Counted from the first letter of the stretch, positions 1 to 10,031 are shown. The stretch is 64,000 bases of DNA from Pseudomonas veronii (GCF_001439695.1 NZ_JYLL01000006.1:284434-348433); one strand, 5' to 3'. A program made the numbers and translations. Notes: generated by a model from the letters alone, not told the origin.

Positions 1-67
1 TCAGCTGCCGCTCCGCTGCCAGGCCAGACCTGCGTCGGACCCGGGTAGGTAAAGGCTTGATCGAGGC

Positions 68-340
68 TTAGTTAACGGCTTCTTTCAGGGCTTTACCGGC
101 TTTGAAACCTGGTTTCTTGGCAGCAGCGATTTGCAGTGCTTTGCCAGTCTGTGGGTTACGGCCAGTGCGAGCTGGGCGGTCAGTCACAGAAAAAGTACCG
201 AAGCCTACCAGTACCACCGAATCGCCGGCCTTCAGAGCGCCAGTGACGGATTCGATTACTGCGTCCAGCGCACGGCCAGCAGCAGCTTTCGGGATATCAG
301 CGGATGCGGCGATAGCATCAATCAGTTCCGACTTGTTCAC
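68..340 (-). CDS. hupB: DNA-binding protein HU-beta
   Basis: This is a 90-residue histone-like protein that bends and compacts DNA in the nucleoid as a dimer. It opens with [10 protein letters not shown] and contains the GFGTFSV and RTGRNPQTG segments; the latter is the DNA-binding arm typical of HU. I start it at GTG 340, because the frame reaches further upstream only as non-homologous sequence and AAGGGG lies just ahead of this GTG. It follows lon on the same strand, the usual Pseudomonas order. A sigma70-type promoter lies at 436-465, giving a leader of roughly 90 nt. Confidence 0.97.
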   Translation of the reverse strand: MNKSELIDAIAASADIPKAAAGRALDAVIESVTGALKAGDSVVLVGFGTFSVTDRPARTGRNPQTGKALQIAAAKKPGFKAGKALKEAVN

Positions 341-435
341 TCTAAGTCCCCTTATATATCTATTGAGTATGATTCTAAGTTTTTTGGTGAAAGCAAAAAC
401 CAGTGCTGAATGGCCTACAGACACTTAAGAGCCGC

Positions 436-465
436 TTTATAACAAGGGCTCTAAAAAGCTGTCAA
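436..465 (-). promoter_or_regulatory. Candidate sigma70 promoter of hupB
   Basis: On the minus strand TTGACA (460-465) and TATAAA (436-441) are separated by 18 bp. The pair sits between the lon stop codon and the hupB start. The -35 box lies close to a small GC hairpin at 468-481 that could be the lon terminator. Confidence 0.6.
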
Positions 466-488
466 GGAAGCCCCCAGGCTTTAACGCA

Positions 489-2885
489 TTAATGCGTGCT
501 AATTCTTTCCTTGGAATCAGACTCGCGCTTTTCGTCCTTCGCGACTATCTCCGGAGCCACATCCGGCAAGGGCTCCGGCGCGTATTGCAGCGCAATTTGC
601 AGGACCTCGTCAATCCATTTAACCGGTTTAATCTGAAGATCTTGCTTGATATTGTCAGGAATTTCCTTCAAGTCGCGGACATTCTCTTCAGGAATGATCA
701 CGGTCTTGATTCCACCCCGGTGTGCGGCGAGCAATTTTTCTTTCAGACCACCGATGGCCAATACCTGGCCACGCAGGGTGATTTCCCCGGTCATGGCCAC
801 ATCGGCGCGTACCGGAATGCCGGTCAGGGCCGATACCAGGGCCGTACACATGCCTACGCCAGCGCTAGGGCCGTCTTTCGGGGTCGCCCCCTCCGGCATG
901 TGGATATGGACGTCGTGCTTCTCATGGAAGTCCAGGGGAATCCCCAGGCTCCGGGCGCGGCTGCGCACCACGGTCTGCGCGGCGGTGATGGATTCGACCA
1001 TCACGTCACCCAGGGAACCGGTCTTGATCAATTGGCCCTTGCCCGGGATCACCGCGGCTTCGATGGTCAGCAATTCGCCACCCACCTGGGTCCACGCCAG
1101 GCCAGTCACCTGCCCTACCTGATCCTGCTGTTCCGCCAACCCGTAGCTGAATTTACGCACGCCCAGATAGTGCTCCAGCACATCGGCGGTAATCTTCACC
1201 GAGAAGCGTTTTTCCAGCGCATGCTCCTTGACCGCCTTGCGGCAAATCTTCGCAATCTGGCGCTCAAGCCCCCGTACACCGGCCTCGCGGGTGTAGTAAC
1301 GCACCATATCGCGGATCGACTCGACCTCGAATTCAATCTCGCCTTTCTTCAGGCCATTGGCCGAAATCTGCTTGGGCGCGAGGTATTTGACGGCGATGTT
1401 GATCTTCTCGTCTTCGGTGTAACCCGGCAGACGAATCACCTCCATCCGGTCCAGCAACGCTGGCGGAATGTTCATGGAGTTGGAGGTACACAGGAACATT
1501 ACGTCGGACAGATCGTAGTCGACTTCCAGGTAATGGTCGTTGAAATTATGGTTCTGCTCAGGATCGAGCACTTCGAGCAAGGCCGATGCCGGATCGCCAC
1601 GCATGTCGCTGCCCATTTTGTCGATTTCATCGAGCAGGAACAGCGGGTTGCGCACGCCGACCTTTGTCATCTTTTGAATCAATCTTCCTGGCATCGAACC
1701 GATATATGTGCGGCGATGACCACGGATTTCCGCTTCATCACGCACGCCGCCAAGGGCCATTCGCACGAATTTACGGTTGGTGGCATTGGCAATCGACTCG
1801 GCCAGGGAGGTTTTACCCACACCCGGCGGACCGACCAGGCACAACACCGGGCCACGAATTTTCTTCACGCGCTTTTGCACGGCGAGGTATTCGAGAATGC
1901 GTTCTTTGACTTCTTCGAGGCCGTAATGGTCGGCATCGAGGATATCTTCGGCGCGAGCCAGGTCCAGGCGCACCTTGGTCTGAGCCTTCCACGGCACCTG
2001 CACCAACCAATCGATGTAGGAACGAACCACGGTGGCTTCGGCCGACATCGGCGACATTTGCTTGAGCTTGTTCAGCTCGGCGTTGGCCTTGGTCAGGGCG
2101 TCTTTCGGCAGGCCGGCGGAATCGATGCGCTTTTTCAGCTCTTCGATTTCGTTGTGGCCTTCCTCGCTGTCGCCGAGTTCCTTCTGAATGGCCTTCATCT
2201 GCTCATTCAGGTAGTACTCGCGCTGGCTGCGCTCCATTTGTTTCTTCACGCGACCACGGATGCGCTTTTCAACCTGCAGCAGGTCGATTTCGGCATCGAG
2301 CAGCGCCAGGACGTGTTCGACACGGGCCGGCAGGTCGATGATTTCGAGGATGTCTTGCTTCTGCTCGATTTTCAGCGCCATGTGCGCGGCCATGGTGTCG
2401 ACCAGGCGGCTAGGCTCATCAATGCTGTTGAGGGAAGACAGGACTTCAGCCGGGACTTTCTTGCCCAACTGCACATACTGCTCGAATTGCGAGAGCAGGC
2501 TGCGTACAAATACTTCGGACTCGCGCTCCGGGGCCTCGACTTCGTCGATCAGTGCCACTTCGGCGCGCAGGTGGCCGTCCACCTCCATGAAGCGCTCGAC
2601 CGCACCGCGCTGCTCACCTTCCACCAACACCTTGACAGTGCCGTCGGGCAGCTTGAGCAATTGCAGGACAGTCGCAACGGTACCGACGCGATACAGGGCA
2701 TCTTCGCCTGGATCATCATCAGCAGGATTTCTCTGGGCCAACAGCAGGATCTGCTTGTCGCCCGTCATCGCGGCCTCGAGGGCTTCGATAGACTTCTCGC
2801 GCCCCACGAACAGCGGGATAACCATGTGCGGATAGACGACGACATCACGCAACGGCAGGAGAGGCAATTCGATGGTTGTCTTCAT
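489..2885 (-). CDS. lon: ATP-dependent protease Lon
   Basis: A 798-residue cytoplasmic AAA+ serine protease that degrades damaged and regulatory proteins. The N-terminal substrate-binding domain begins with LPLLPLRDVVVYP. The ATPase domain has Walker A GPPGVGKT and Walker B FLLDEIDKM. The C-terminal protease domain has the catalytic serine in PKDGPSAGVGM and the lysine in GGLKEKLLAA. Length matches the family (about 780-800). I start at ATG 2885, preceded by AGAGGCG; the in-frame extension upstream is not Lon-like. It lies downstream of clpX, with a hairpin between them and its own heat-shock-type promoter. Confidence 0.98.
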   Translation of the reverse strand: MKTTIELPLLPLRDVVVYPHMVIPLFVGREKSIEALEAAMTGDKQILLLAQRNPADDDPGEDALYRVGTVATVLQLLKLPDGTVKVLVEGEQRGAVERFMEVDGHLRAEVALIDEVEAPERESEVFVRSLLSQFEQYVQLGKKVPAEVLSSLNSIDEPSRLVDTMAAHMALKIEQKQDILEIIDLPARVEHVLALLDAEIDLLQVEKRIRGRVKKQMERSQREYYLNEQMKAIQKELGDSEEGHNEIEELKKRIDSAGLPKDALTKANAELNKLKQMSPMSAEATVVRSYIDWLVQVPWKAQTKVRLDLARAEDILDADHYGLEEVKERILEYLAVQKRVKKIRGPVLCLVGPPGVGKTSLAESIANATNRKFVRMALGGVRDEAEIRGHRRTYIGSMPGRLIQKMTKVGVRNPLFLLDEIDKMGSDMRGDPASALLEVLDPEQNHNFNDHYLEVDYDLSDVMFLCTSNSMNIPPALLDRMEVIRLPGYTEDEKINIAVKYLAPKQISANGLKKGEIEFEVESIRDMVRYYTREAGVRGLERQIAKICRKAVKEHALEKRFSVKITADVLEHYLGVRKFSYGLAEQQDQVGQVTGLAWTQVGGELLTIEAAVIPGKGQLIKTGSLGDVMVESITAAQTVVRSRARSLGIPLDFHEKHDVHIHMPEGATPKDGPSAGVGMCTALVSALTGIPVRADVAMTGEITLRGQVLAIGGLKEKLLAAHRGGIKTVIIPEENVRDLKEIPDNIKQDLQIKPVKWIDEVLQIALQYAPEPLPDVAPEIVAKDEKRESDSKERISTH

Positions 2886-2926
2886 GATTTCGCCTCTATG
2901 ACAGTTGAAAAGTAAGCATGAAACCA

Positions 2927-2955
2927 AGATGGGGGCTGCCGGCAAAAAAAACAAG
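2927..2955 (-). promoter_or_regulatory. Candidate sigma32 (heat-shock) promoter of lon
   Basis: On the minus strand CTTGTTT (2949-2955) is followed after 14 bp by CCCCATCT (2927-2934). The -10 element fits the sigma32 consensus CCCCATNT fully, and the -35 keeps the CTTG core of CTTGAAA. It lies about 40 bp ahead of the lon start. Lon is a classic heat-shock gene in proteobacteria. Confidence 0.65.
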
Positions 2956-3001
2956 CTCAATGCCAGCAGTTAAATGCAGGAAAAACACGCCCTTAAAACA
3001 A

Positions 3002-3023
3002 AAGGGGCCCCTAAAGGCCCCTT
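3002..3023 (-). terminator. Terminator downstream of clpX
   Basis: A perfect 8-bp stem AAGGGGCC/GGCCCCTT with a 6-nt loop, followed on the minus strand by TTGTTTT. It separates clpX from lon. Confidence 0.75.
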
Positions 3024-3046
3024 GTTGTTATGCAGCAGCCGGACGC

Positions 3047-4330
3047 TTACGCGTCTGGCGCAGCCTTGGCAGCCGGCTCACTGTTTTCATAGATATACAG
3101 TGGCTTGGACTTGCCTTCGATAACGCTTTCGTCGATCACCACTTTGCTCACCTCGGACTGCGAGGGGATTTCGTACATGGTGTCGAGCAGTACGCCTTCG
3201 AGGATCGAACGCAGGCCACGCGCACCGGTTTTGCGCTCCAGTGCCCGCTTGGCCACTGATTTGAGTGCGTCGGTACGGAACTCGAGGTCTACGCCTTCCA
3301 TTTCGAACAGCTTGGCATATTGTTTGGTCAGGGCGTTTTTCGGCTCGGTGAGGATCTGAATCAGAGCAGCCTCATCCAGCTCGTCCAATGTCGCCAGGAC
3401 CGGCAGACGACCAACGAATTCCGGGATCAGACCAAACTTGACCAGATCGTCAGGTTCGACTTCACGCAGGGACTCGCCCACCTTCTTGCCTTCTTCCTTG
3501 CTGCGCACTTCCGCACTGAAGCCGATGCCGCCACGGGTGGAACGGTTTTGAATAACCTTTTCCAGACCGGAGAACGCACCGCCGCAGATGAACAGGATAT
3601 TGCGCGTATCAACCTGAAGGAACTCCTGCTGTGGATGCTTGCGGCCGCCTTGTGGCGGTACGGAAGCAACCGTGCCTTCGATCAGTTTCAACAAGGCTTG
3701 CTGCACGCCTTCACCGGAAACATCCCGAGTGATCGACGGGTTGTCGGACTTGCGCGAAATCTTATCGATTTCGTCGATGTAGACGATACCCATCTGGGCC
3801 TTCTCTACGTCGTAGTCGCACTTCTGCAGCAACTTCTGAATGATGTTCTCGACGTCCTCACCCACGTAGCCAGCCTCGGTGAGGGTGGTGGCGTCGGCGA
3901 TGGTGAACGGAACGTTCAGCAGGCGAGCGAGGGTTTCCGCAAGCAGGGTTTTACCCGAGCCTGTAGGACCGATCAGCAAGATGTTGCTCTTGCCGAGCTC
4001 GACTTCGTCGTTTTTCTTGTCACGCTGGTTCAAACGCTTGTAGTGGTTGTACACCGCTACGGCCAGAACCTTTTTTGCACGCTCTTGACCAATCACGTAC
4101 TGATCAAGGATGCCGCTGATTTCTTTAGGCGAAGGCAATTTATGCGCGCTGCTTTCGGCCTGGGCTTCCTGCACCTCCTCACGGATGATGTCATTGCACA
4201 GGTCGACGCACTCGTCGCAGATAAAGACCGAGGGGCCGGCAATCAATTTGCGTACTTCATGCTGGCTTTTGCCACAGAAGGAGCAATAGAGCAGCTTGCC
4301 GTTGTCCTCGCCGTTGCGGGTGTCAGTCAT
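3047..4330 (-). CDS. clpX: ATP-dependent Clp protease ATPase subunit ClpX
   Basis: A 427-residue AAA+ unfoldase that selects substrates and feeds them into ClpP. The N-terminal zinc-binding domain has CSFCGKS and CDECVDLC (four cysteines). The ATPase core has Walker A GPTGSGKT, the pore loop GYVGEDV and Walker [10 protein letters not shown]. Length is normal for ClpX. The start at ATG 4330 gives the standard MTDTRNGE N-terminus. It lies 112 bp downstream of clpP on the same strand, with a GC hairpin at 4379-4398 between them that lacks a T-run and may only attenuate transcription. Confidence 0.98.
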   Translation of the reverse strand: MTDTRNGEDNGKLLYCSFCGKSQHEVRKLIAGPSVFICDECVDLCNDIIREEVQEAQAESSAHKLPSPKEISGILDQYVIGQERAKKVLAVAVYNHYKRLNQRDKKNDEVELGKSNILLIGPTGSGKTLLAETLARLLNVPFTIADATTLTEAGYVGEDVENIIQKLLQKCDYDVEKAQMGIVYIDEIDKISRKSDNPSITRDVSGEGVQQALLKLIEGTVASVPPQGGRKHPQQEFLQVDTRNILFICGGAFSGLEKVIQNRSTRGGIGFSAEVRSKEEGKKVGESLREVEPDDLVKFGLIPEFVGRLPVLATLDELDEAALIQILTEPKNALTKQYAKLFEMEGVDLEFRTDALKSVAKRALERKTGARGLRSILEGVLLDTMYEIPSQSEVSKVVIDESVIEGKSKPLYIYENSEPAAKAAPDA

Positions 4331-4442
4331 TCGTTCGATCCAAATCCGATAGGCTTGCAACACAAGATGAAGGCTTATGCGGGCTTTTTCAAGCCCGCAG
4401 GTGATCGGACTTGCCGACCTGGCCTATTTTGAGCTGCTTATA

Positions 4443-5078
4443 TTAAGCGGGGCGCTTGTCAATCACTGCGTCGATCAACCCGTAATCACGCGCGGCTTCG
4501 GCGCTCATGAAATTGTCACGGTTGGTATCACGCTCGATTTCTTCCAAGGTGTGCCCGCTGTGCTTGGCCATCAGCGTGTTAAGACGCTCACGAATAAAGA
4601 GGATTTCCTTGGCATGGATTTCGATGTCCGATGCCTGGCCCTGGAAACCGCCCAGTGGCTGGTGAATCATCACGCGCGAGTTCGGCAGGCAGTAACGCTT
4701 GCCTTCGGCACCTGCGGTCAGCAGGAAAGCGCCCATGCTGCAGGCTTGGCCGATGCAGGTGGTCGACACGTTTGGCTTGATGAACTGCATGGTGTCGTAG
4801 ATCGACATGCCCGCGGTCACCGAACCGCCCGGCGAGTTAATGTAAAGATGGATGTCCTTGTCCGGGTTTTCCGCTTCAAGGAACAGCAGTTGCGCACAAA
4901 TCAGGTTGGCCATGTAGTCCTCTACCGGCCCCACCAAAAAGATCACTCGCTCCTTGAGCAGGCGCGAGTAGATGTCGTAGGCGCGTTCGCCACGAGCGGA
5001 CTGCTCGACAACCATCGGGACCAGGCCGCCTGCGGCCTGGATATCAGAGTTCTGCTGAATATAGGAATTACGGAACAT
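4443..5078 (-). CDS. clpP: ATP-dependent Clp protease proteolytic subunit ClpP
   Basis: A 211-residue serine peptidase that forms the two-ring degradation chamber used with ClpX or ClpA. The catalytic triad is visible: Ser in [11 protein letters not shown], His in MIHQPLGG, and Asp in the ERDTNRDN segment. The short N-terminal extension before [14 protein letters not shown] is usual and is probably processed. It sits between tig and clpX in the conserved order. Confidence 0.98.
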   Translation of the reverse strand: MFRNSYIQQNSDIQAAGGLVPMVVEQSARGERAYDIYSRLLKERVIFLVGPVEDYMANLICAQLLFLEAENPDKDIHLYINSPGGSVTAGMSIYDTMQFIKPNVSTTCIGQACSMGAFLLTAGAEGKRYCLPNSRVMIHQPLGGFQGQASDIEIHAKEILFIRERLNTLMAKHSGHTLEEIERDTNRDNFMSAEAARDYGLIDAVIDKRPA

Positions 5079-5118
5079 GCTCTGCAGTTACTCCCAAATA
5101 GTCATGTCTTGAAAACGC

Positions 5119-5143
5119 ATAAGCCAGCGCGAGGCTGGCTTAT
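5119..5143 (-). terminator. Hairpin downstream of tig
   Basis: A perfect 10-bp stem ATAAGCCAGC/GCTGGCTTAT with a 5-nt loop, followed on the minus strand by GCGTTTTC. It is probably a tig terminator, possibly leaky into clpP because the T-run is short. Confidence 0.6.
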
Positions 5144-5169
5144 GGTTGTATTTCAAACGAGTTGGACAA

Positions 5170-6480
5170 TCAGTCGGCTTGTGCTGCTTCCGCCGGCTTG
5201 ACTGCTTCTTCGTAAGAGACCGCTTTATCGGTCACCTTAGCCTTCTGCAGAACAGTATCCACAACTTGTTCTTCCAGCACAACCGAACGTACTTCGTTCA
5301 GTTGCTGGTCGTTCTTGTAGTACCAAGCCACAACCTGCTCAGGCTCCTGGTAGGCCGAAGCCATTTCCTGGATCATTTCACGAACGCGGTCTTCGTCAGG
5401 CTTGAGGTCGAACTGCTTGACCACTTCAGCCACGATCAGGCCCAGCACGACGCGGCGCTTGGCTTGCTCTTCGAACAGCTCGGCCGGCAGTTGGTCAGGT
5501 TTGATGTTGCCACCAAACTGCTGAACGGCTTGTACGCGCAGGCGATCCACTTCGTTGGACAGCAAAGCCTTAGGCACTTCGATCGGGTTGGCGGTCAGCA
5601 GACCGTCCATGACCTGGTTCTTGACCTTGGACTTGATGGCCTGACGCAGCTCGCGCTGCATGTTCTTGCGAACTTCGGTGCGGAAGCCGTCGATGCCGGT
5701 TTCCTTGATGCCGAATTGAGCGAAGAACTCTTCGTTCAGCTCTGGCAGCTTAGGCTCGGACACGCTGTTGACCGTCACGGTGAACTCGGCGGCTTTGCCG
5801 GCCAGGTCCAGGTTCTGGTAGTCAGCCGGGAAAGTCAGGTTCAGAACGCGCTCTTCGCCGGCTTTTGCGCCAACCAGGCCGTCTTCGAAACCCGGGATCA
5901 TGCGGTTGGAACCCAGCACCAGCTGAGTACCCTTGGCGGAGCCGCCAGCGAATGCTTCGCCGTCAACCTTGCCCACGAAATCGATGTTCAGCTGGTCTTC
6001 GTTCTGGGCAGCACGTTCGGCCACTTCGAAACGGGTGTTCTGCTTGCGCAGGATTTCCAGCATGTTGTCCAGGTCGGCATCAGCCACTTCGGCGCTCAGG
6101 CGCTCGATCGCGATACCGTCGAAGCCGGCAACTTCGAACTCTGGGAACACTTCGAATACAGCAACGTATTCCAGGTCCTTGCCCGCTTCCAGGGACTTAG
6201 GCTCGATCGAAGGCGAACCAGCCGGGTTCAGCTTTTGCTCGACAACCGCTTCGTAGAACGACGCCTGGATCACGTCGCCTACCGCTTCCTGACGCGCATC
6301 AGCACCAAAACGGCGCTTGATTTCGCTCATTGGCACTTTGCCTGGACGGAAGCCAGCGATCTTGGCCTTTTGGGCAGTCTGCTGCAGACGCTTGTTGACC
6401 GCAGTCTCGATGCGCTCTGCCGGCACGGTGATGCTCAGGCGGCGCTCGAGAGCAGTAGTATTTTCAACAGAAACTTGCAT
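5170..6480 (-). CDS. tig: Trigger factor, ribosome-associated chaperone
   Basis: A 436-residue chaperone and peptidyl-prolyl isomerase that binds at the ribosomal exit tunnel. The ribosome-docking signature GFRPGKVP is near residue 45. The central FKBP-like domain includes [16 protein letters not shown], and a long helical C-terminal chaperone region follows. I start at ATG 6480 (MQVSVENT), which has GAGGA 7 nt upstream; the six-residue extension is not conserved. The notable feature is upstream: a full group II intron ends about 50 bp before the start codon, so the leader is interrupted. Confidence 0.98.
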   Translation of the reverse strand: MQVSVENTTALERRLSITVPAERIETAVNKRLQQTAQKAKIAGFRPGKVPMSEIKRRFGADARQEAVGDVIQASFYEAVVEQKLNPAGSPSIEPKSLEAGKDLEYVAVFEVFPEFEVAGFDGIAIERLSAEVADADLDNMLEILRKQNTRFEVAERAAQNEDQLNIDFVGKVDGEAFAGGSAKGTQLVLGSNRMIPGFEDGLVGAKAGEERVLNLTFPADYQNLDLAGKAAEFTVTVNSVSEPKLPELNEEFFAQFGIKETGIDGFRTEVRKNMQRELRQAIKSKVKNQVMDGLLTANPIEVPKALLSNEVDRLRVQAVQQFGGNIKPDQLPAELFEEQAKRRVVLGLIVAEVVKQFDLKPDEDRVREMIQEMASAYQEPEQVVAWYYKNDQQLNEVRSVVLEEQVVDTVLQKAKVTDKAVSYEEAVKPAEAAQAD

Positions 6481-6530
6481 GGATATTCCTCGTTGCACAG
6501 ACGTTAGCCGGCCGTTTCCGACCCCAGAAT

Positions 6531-9386
6531 GTCGGGTAGAGATGGGCCATTACTGGCCCACCTCCCCCTAAGAACCGTACGTGCGAGTTTCCCCGCATAC
6601 GGCTCGGGCCTAATCAAAACCCCCGGTAAGGGGAGCCGGTTTGTTCACTGTCAATCCGCGAGCGTGTAGCCGCTGGTGACAAAGGGGGTGCAATAGTACC
6701 CGGTTATTTAGGGAGTCTCCACCGCCTTTTGTGCGGTACAGAATGTGGTGATCATGCCACCCCGTCTCCTTCGTAATCGGTAACTTACATATTGGACACA
6801 ATCCTTTCTGACTCTGGAAAAGGCTCAAGATTTGCTTACGGTACGCCAGCCTTTTGAGCATCTGTTCCATACGCCTTTTCTCACCCATTTCCTCCATAGA
6901 AGGATCGAAGGGGTTGTACTCCCCACTCACCTTCTTGTGTCGTTCGATCGGAGTGCTCGCTAGCGAGTACAACTCGATCGTTCGCATCTCTCCCTTGTCA
7001 TTCATCGTCGCGGTAGCAAACACCCCTTTCCGCCCCTTCATGGGTTTAAAGTATTTCGCTCCGATCCACTGGAGTGTTTTCTTAGGGTGTCGCCGTTTTG
7101 CCCAACGCCATAGAGCCAGAAAGATCATGTAATCCATGCGGCTATACGCTTTCTTGGCTACCACAGGCTGGTGATAGAACGCCCAGCCACGCAGTATCGG
7201 ATTCAGCTGTCGGATCAGATCCTCCTGCCTTACCGTTTTGCTGGTACTGATGACCTCCCTTACCTTGCTATAGAACGCTTTCACGTTTTTCTTGCTTGGC
7301 TTGATCAGAAGCTTCCCATCGTACTTGCGGAAATTCCAACCTAGAAAGTCAAAGCCTTCCTTTATATGGACGACACGCGTCTTCTCGAGTGACAACTGCA
7401 GCCCCCGCACTGCTAGGAACTGCTCTACCCAAGGTCTGACTTCAGTTTCCAGCACCTCTCGCGAGGTTCCGGTTATCACAAAGTCATCCGCATAACGCAC
7501 CACATTGATTTTCAGCTTCTTGGCCTTGGTCACACCCAGATGTTGCTTAAGTTGTGACTCCAGCCCATCCAGCACCAGATTCGCCAAGCTGGGCGAGACA
7601 ATCCCGCCCTGTGGCGTACCGGCATCCGTTGCCTGTAGCTGGCCTTTATGAATCACGCCAGCTTTCAACCATTTTCGGAGAACCACCTTATCCGTTGGGA
7701 CGTTGGTGATAAGCCAGTCATGATTGATATGGTCAAAGCAGCCTTTGATGTCCGCCTCCAAAACCCATTGGGCCGAAACCTTCTTGGATAGGCATACGAA
7801 CAACTGCCCCATTGCATCCGCCGTAGATCGCTCGATCCTAAAGCCGTAGCTGTTTGGATCGCCGGTGGTTTCTGCAATGGGTGCCAGAGCAAGCAAATAC
7901 AACGCCTGCATTGCCCTGTCCGTCATGGTCGGAATGCCCAGAGGGCGCTCTTTTCCATTTGACTTCGGAATAAACACACGCCGTAAAGGCCGTGGTTTAT
8001 AACCGTGGCGCTTCAACCCATTTGCCGCCTTCCATTTGGCATCGGGTGTATCCCAGAGCACGCGGTCGACTCCCGCCGTGCGCTTACCCTGGTTTTCAGT
8101 GACTCGCCGTACGGCCAAGTATCTGGCCGAGCGTGAGCGGGTCAGCATCCGCTGCAAGGCTTTCACCCTGCGCCAGTTGCCTTCCCGACAAGCCTTCGCA
8201 ATCCGTATCTGCATCGCCCGGACATTCCGCTGAACACGCCACCAATCGATGTCATGCCATTGTTGCGGAGCGCCGGAAGGCGCAGACACGGCCAATTGGC
8301 TATGTTCTAACATGCTGCCTTCCTCTCAAGTTGCCCCAAGCGAAAGACGCACACATCCCCTGACGGGAATGGACGCTCCCGCCAGGGTTGGATTAATAGA
8401 AGATCCGTTACAGCTGGATCTCTAGGTTTATTGAGACAGGTTCACTCAGAGTTCATGCGACGAAAGACCACGCAGAAGTCTGCCCGGTTTCCCGTGGAGC
8501 AATGTTCCAGCCCCTATCCGGGCCATTACAGCCCGGCTTTCGCTTTCTCTGCGATCCCATACCCGCACAGCCAACGGATCACCTTGCGGTTCACCTGCCC
8601 GAAGGCAGCCATACGGGCTTACCACGTTCCCTGCCTGTCACACGACTGGGTTAGAGTCTGCCTATTCGCCGGCGACCTTATGTGACGACGTGTTCCGACC
8701 CTTGACCAGAACAACCGGTCGCATCACCTTTTTGGTTAATGCCTATCAGCAGATTAGGCACCGTAATGCTGACGACGTTTATTAGCAGTTCACTTGTGTT
8801 ACCCATACCAGCCAGCCTAGCGCCTCAACCCGGTACTGCTCCGAGCATCTGCGCTCCGCCTCACGGCGAAGACGCACCCATACGGGGGCTACATTGTTGG
8901 AAGAGCTTCACACCCCACCGTTACCAGTGACGCATGTCTTCCTAGGCTATCGTTGGTCGCACAACGAGTCCGCTGCCACTCCGAACAGGCAATGGTTGGA
9001 CAATGACAGACAGAGCTTTCGCTCATGTCTCCGGTTTGATGTGAACAGGGACTGCCGAGGCAGCATGCTCAAAGAATTGTTACCTCCTGTTTCAAAAGCA
9101 GGAGGGAACCCCAGCGGGGATTCTCTCCCGCATGGGTTTAGCCCTGAATAGGGCTGATGTGTAGTAGGCACTCCAATACCGGAAATCCAGTACTGCGGTC
9201 GAGCCACCGAGCGCTAATCGACCTTGAGTTTGCCACCGCCGCTGCGGCAAGTCCTTGAAGGCATTGGACTTCTGGGAGGGGTTTTTTTTCTTGGGATTGG
9301 GCACCCAAGCTCTCGGCTCTCTTTCGAAAACCCTTCAAGATGACTCTACACCTCGAAGTTTAGGAGACACGCCACGCGTGTCGCAC
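6531..9386 (-). mobile_element. Group II intron inserted in the tig leader
   Basis: A complete-looking intron of about 2.86 kb on the minus strand. The 5' end is GTGCGAC at 9386, fitting the GUGYG rule. Domain V lies at 6572-6605, a hairpin starting GAGCCGTATGCG and ending CGTACGGTTC, with the catalytic AGC triad. Domain VI at 6531-6569 pairs GGTGGGCC with GGCCCATC and leaves a bulged A seven bases from the 3' end (TACCCGAC). The last six exon bases CCCTTG (IBS1, 9387-9392) match CAAGGG in a hairpin loop closed by TGTTC/GAACA (EBS1, 8699-8704). The exact 3' end is inferred. Domain IV carries the maturase gene. The roughly 1070 nt ahead of that gene form domains I-III and hold no other gene. 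Confidence 0.9.
6610..8313 (-). CDS. ltrA: Group II intron reverse transcriptase/maturase with HNH endonuclease
   Basis: A 567-residue intron-encoded protein that helps the intron RNA splice and carries out retrohoming. The N-terminal region contains RRVTENQGKRTAGVD, typical of these maturases. The reverse transcriptase domain contains GTPQGGIVSP and the catalytic YADD box (VRYADDFVI). The maturase X domain contains LNPILRGWAFYH. The C-terminal HNH domain has CPIC, WHDHHILYRTKGG and LHPLCHQRLH. All functional domains look intact, with no frameshift, so the intron may still be mobile. The stop codon lies about 5 bp from domain V, as expected for a domain IV gene. Confidence 0.97.
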   Translation of the reverse strand: MLEHSQLAVSAPSGAPQQWHDIDWWRVQRNVRAMQIRIAKACREGNWRRVKALQRMLTRSRSARYLAVRRVTENQGKRTAGVDRVLWDTPDAKWKAANGLKRHGYKPRPLRRVFIPKSNGKERPLGIPTMTDRAMQALYLLALAPIAETTGDPNSYGFRIERSTADAMGQLFVCLSKKVSAQWVLEADIKGCFDHINHDWLITNVPTDKVVLRKWLKAGVIHKGQLQATDAGTPQGGIVSPSLANLVLDGLESQLKQHLGVTKAKKLKINVVRYADDFVITGTSREVLETEVRPWVEQFLAVRGLQLSLEKTRVVHIKEGFDFLGWNFRKYDGKLLIKPSKKNVKAFYSKVREVISTSKTVRQEDLIRQLNPILRGWAFYHQPVVAKKAYSRMDYMIFLALWRWAKRRHPKKTLQWIGAKYFKPMKGRKGVFATATMNDKGEMRTIELYSLASTPIERHKKVSGEYNPFDPSMEEMGEKRRMEQMLKRLAYRKQILSLFQSQKGLCPICKLPITKETGWHDHHILYRTKGGGDSLNNRVLLHPLCHQRLHARGLTVNKPAPLTGGFD

Positions 9387-9397
9387 CAAGGGCATGC

Positions 9398-9426
9398 ATT
9401 CTAGTGGGTCAAACTCAAGAAGTCAC
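9398..9426 (-). promoter_or_regulatory. Candidate promoter just upstream of the intron (tig)
   Basis: On the minus strand GTGACT (9421-9426) and TAGAAT (9398-9403) are 17 bp apart. The -10 is good and the -35 is 4 of 6. The intron begins 11 nt after the -10 box, so a transcript from here would start almost at the 5' splice site. The rest of 9427-9690 shows no gene. Confidence 0.4.
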
Positions 9427-9690
9427 CCTACTGGAAACGGGTAAAAAAACAGCAGGCAATTTATCGGTACGAAGACACTGTTGCGCCTCGCCCCGGTGAC
9501 AAATACAGCCAATCGCGCCAGGGCTCTGCGCCGACCCTTCTATATATAGAAGAAGTCGCCAATCATCTCCCTGACGGCCGCCCCTGCGAACAGGACCGGC
9601 AGGCAGCGCGGCATCATCGAGACACATAAATACGACGAAACGCCCTGCCTTGCGACCCAGAACCTGCAGCCGCGGAATACTCGAACCACT

Positions 9691-9730
9691 AAAACAAAAA
9701 AGGCGCCAGACTGTTAAATCTGGCGCCTTT
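9691..9730 (-). terminator. Terminator of the tRNA operon
   Basis: Hairpin 9701-9728 (AGGCGCCAGA/TCTGGCGCCT), followed on the minus strand by a run of six T and then GTTTT. It directly follows the last tRNA-His. Confidence 0.85.
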
Positions 9731-9736
9731 CGAATA

Positions 9737-9813
9737 TGGGGTGGACGAAGGGGATCGAACCCTCGACAACGGGAGTCACAATCCCGTGCTCTACCAACTG
9801 AGCTACGCCCACC
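9737..9813 (-). tRNA. tRNA-His (anticodon GTG)
   Basis: A cloverleaf on the minus strand with anticodon loop TTGTGAC closed by CGGGA/TCCCG, TTCGATC in the T loop and encoded CCA. The extra 5' G (position -1) needed by tRNA-His is encoded at 9813. It is identical to the copy at 10032-10108. Confidence 0.97.
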
Positions 9814-9889
9814 ATATTGCGTTAACAAAGAAACCAAACCACTTCTTTGTCGAGCCTGACCCCGCCTTCCGGCCGGGCAAAGCTTTAAT

Positions 9890-9974
9890 TGGTGCGGATG
9901 AAGAGACTCGAACTCTTACGCCTCGCGGCGCTGGAACCTAAATCCAGTGTGTCTACCAATTCCACCACATCCGC
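9890..9974 (-). tRNA. tRNA-Leu (anticodon TAG)
   Basis: An 85-nt class II tRNA on the minus strand. The acceptor stem is GCGGATG/CATCCGC. The anticodon loop TTTAGGT is closed by CTGGA/TCCAG, there is a long variable arm (GCGCCGCGAGGCGT), and CCA is encoded. It reads CUA/CUG-type leucine codons. Confidence 0.97.
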
Positions 9975-9992
9975 GCTTGAAGCTCTTAAAGC

Positions 9993-10024
9993 AAAGGCGC
10001 CAGATGATTAATCTGGCGCCTTTT
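9993..10024 (-). terminator. Terminator-like hairpin inside the tRNA cluster
   Basis: The stem AAAGGCGCCAGAT/ATCTGGCGCCTTT lies between tRNA-His and tRNA-Leu. It is close in sequence to the hairpin at 9701-9728. On the minus strand only TTTGCTTT follows, so it may be a processing or partial termination site rather than a full stop. Confidence 0.6.
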
Positions 10025-10031
10025 CAAAATA

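Noticed and set aside
1..67. A gene or tRNA at the left edge
   Set aside because: No cloverleaf or coding pattern is visible in these 67 bases; it is probably the gap between hupB and the next gene.
492..2915. Very long open frame on the plus strand opposite lon
   Set aside because: It mirrors the codon pattern of lon, has no recognisable domain and no ribosome binding site. High-GC genes often leave such antisense frames; the same applies opposite clpX, tig, pbpG, the TonB receptor and other genes.
8873..8877. Alternative 5' end of the group II intron (GTGCG at 8877)
   Set aside because: The preceding bases do not match an EBS1 loop, whereas the end at 9386 has a six-base IBS1-EBS1 match.
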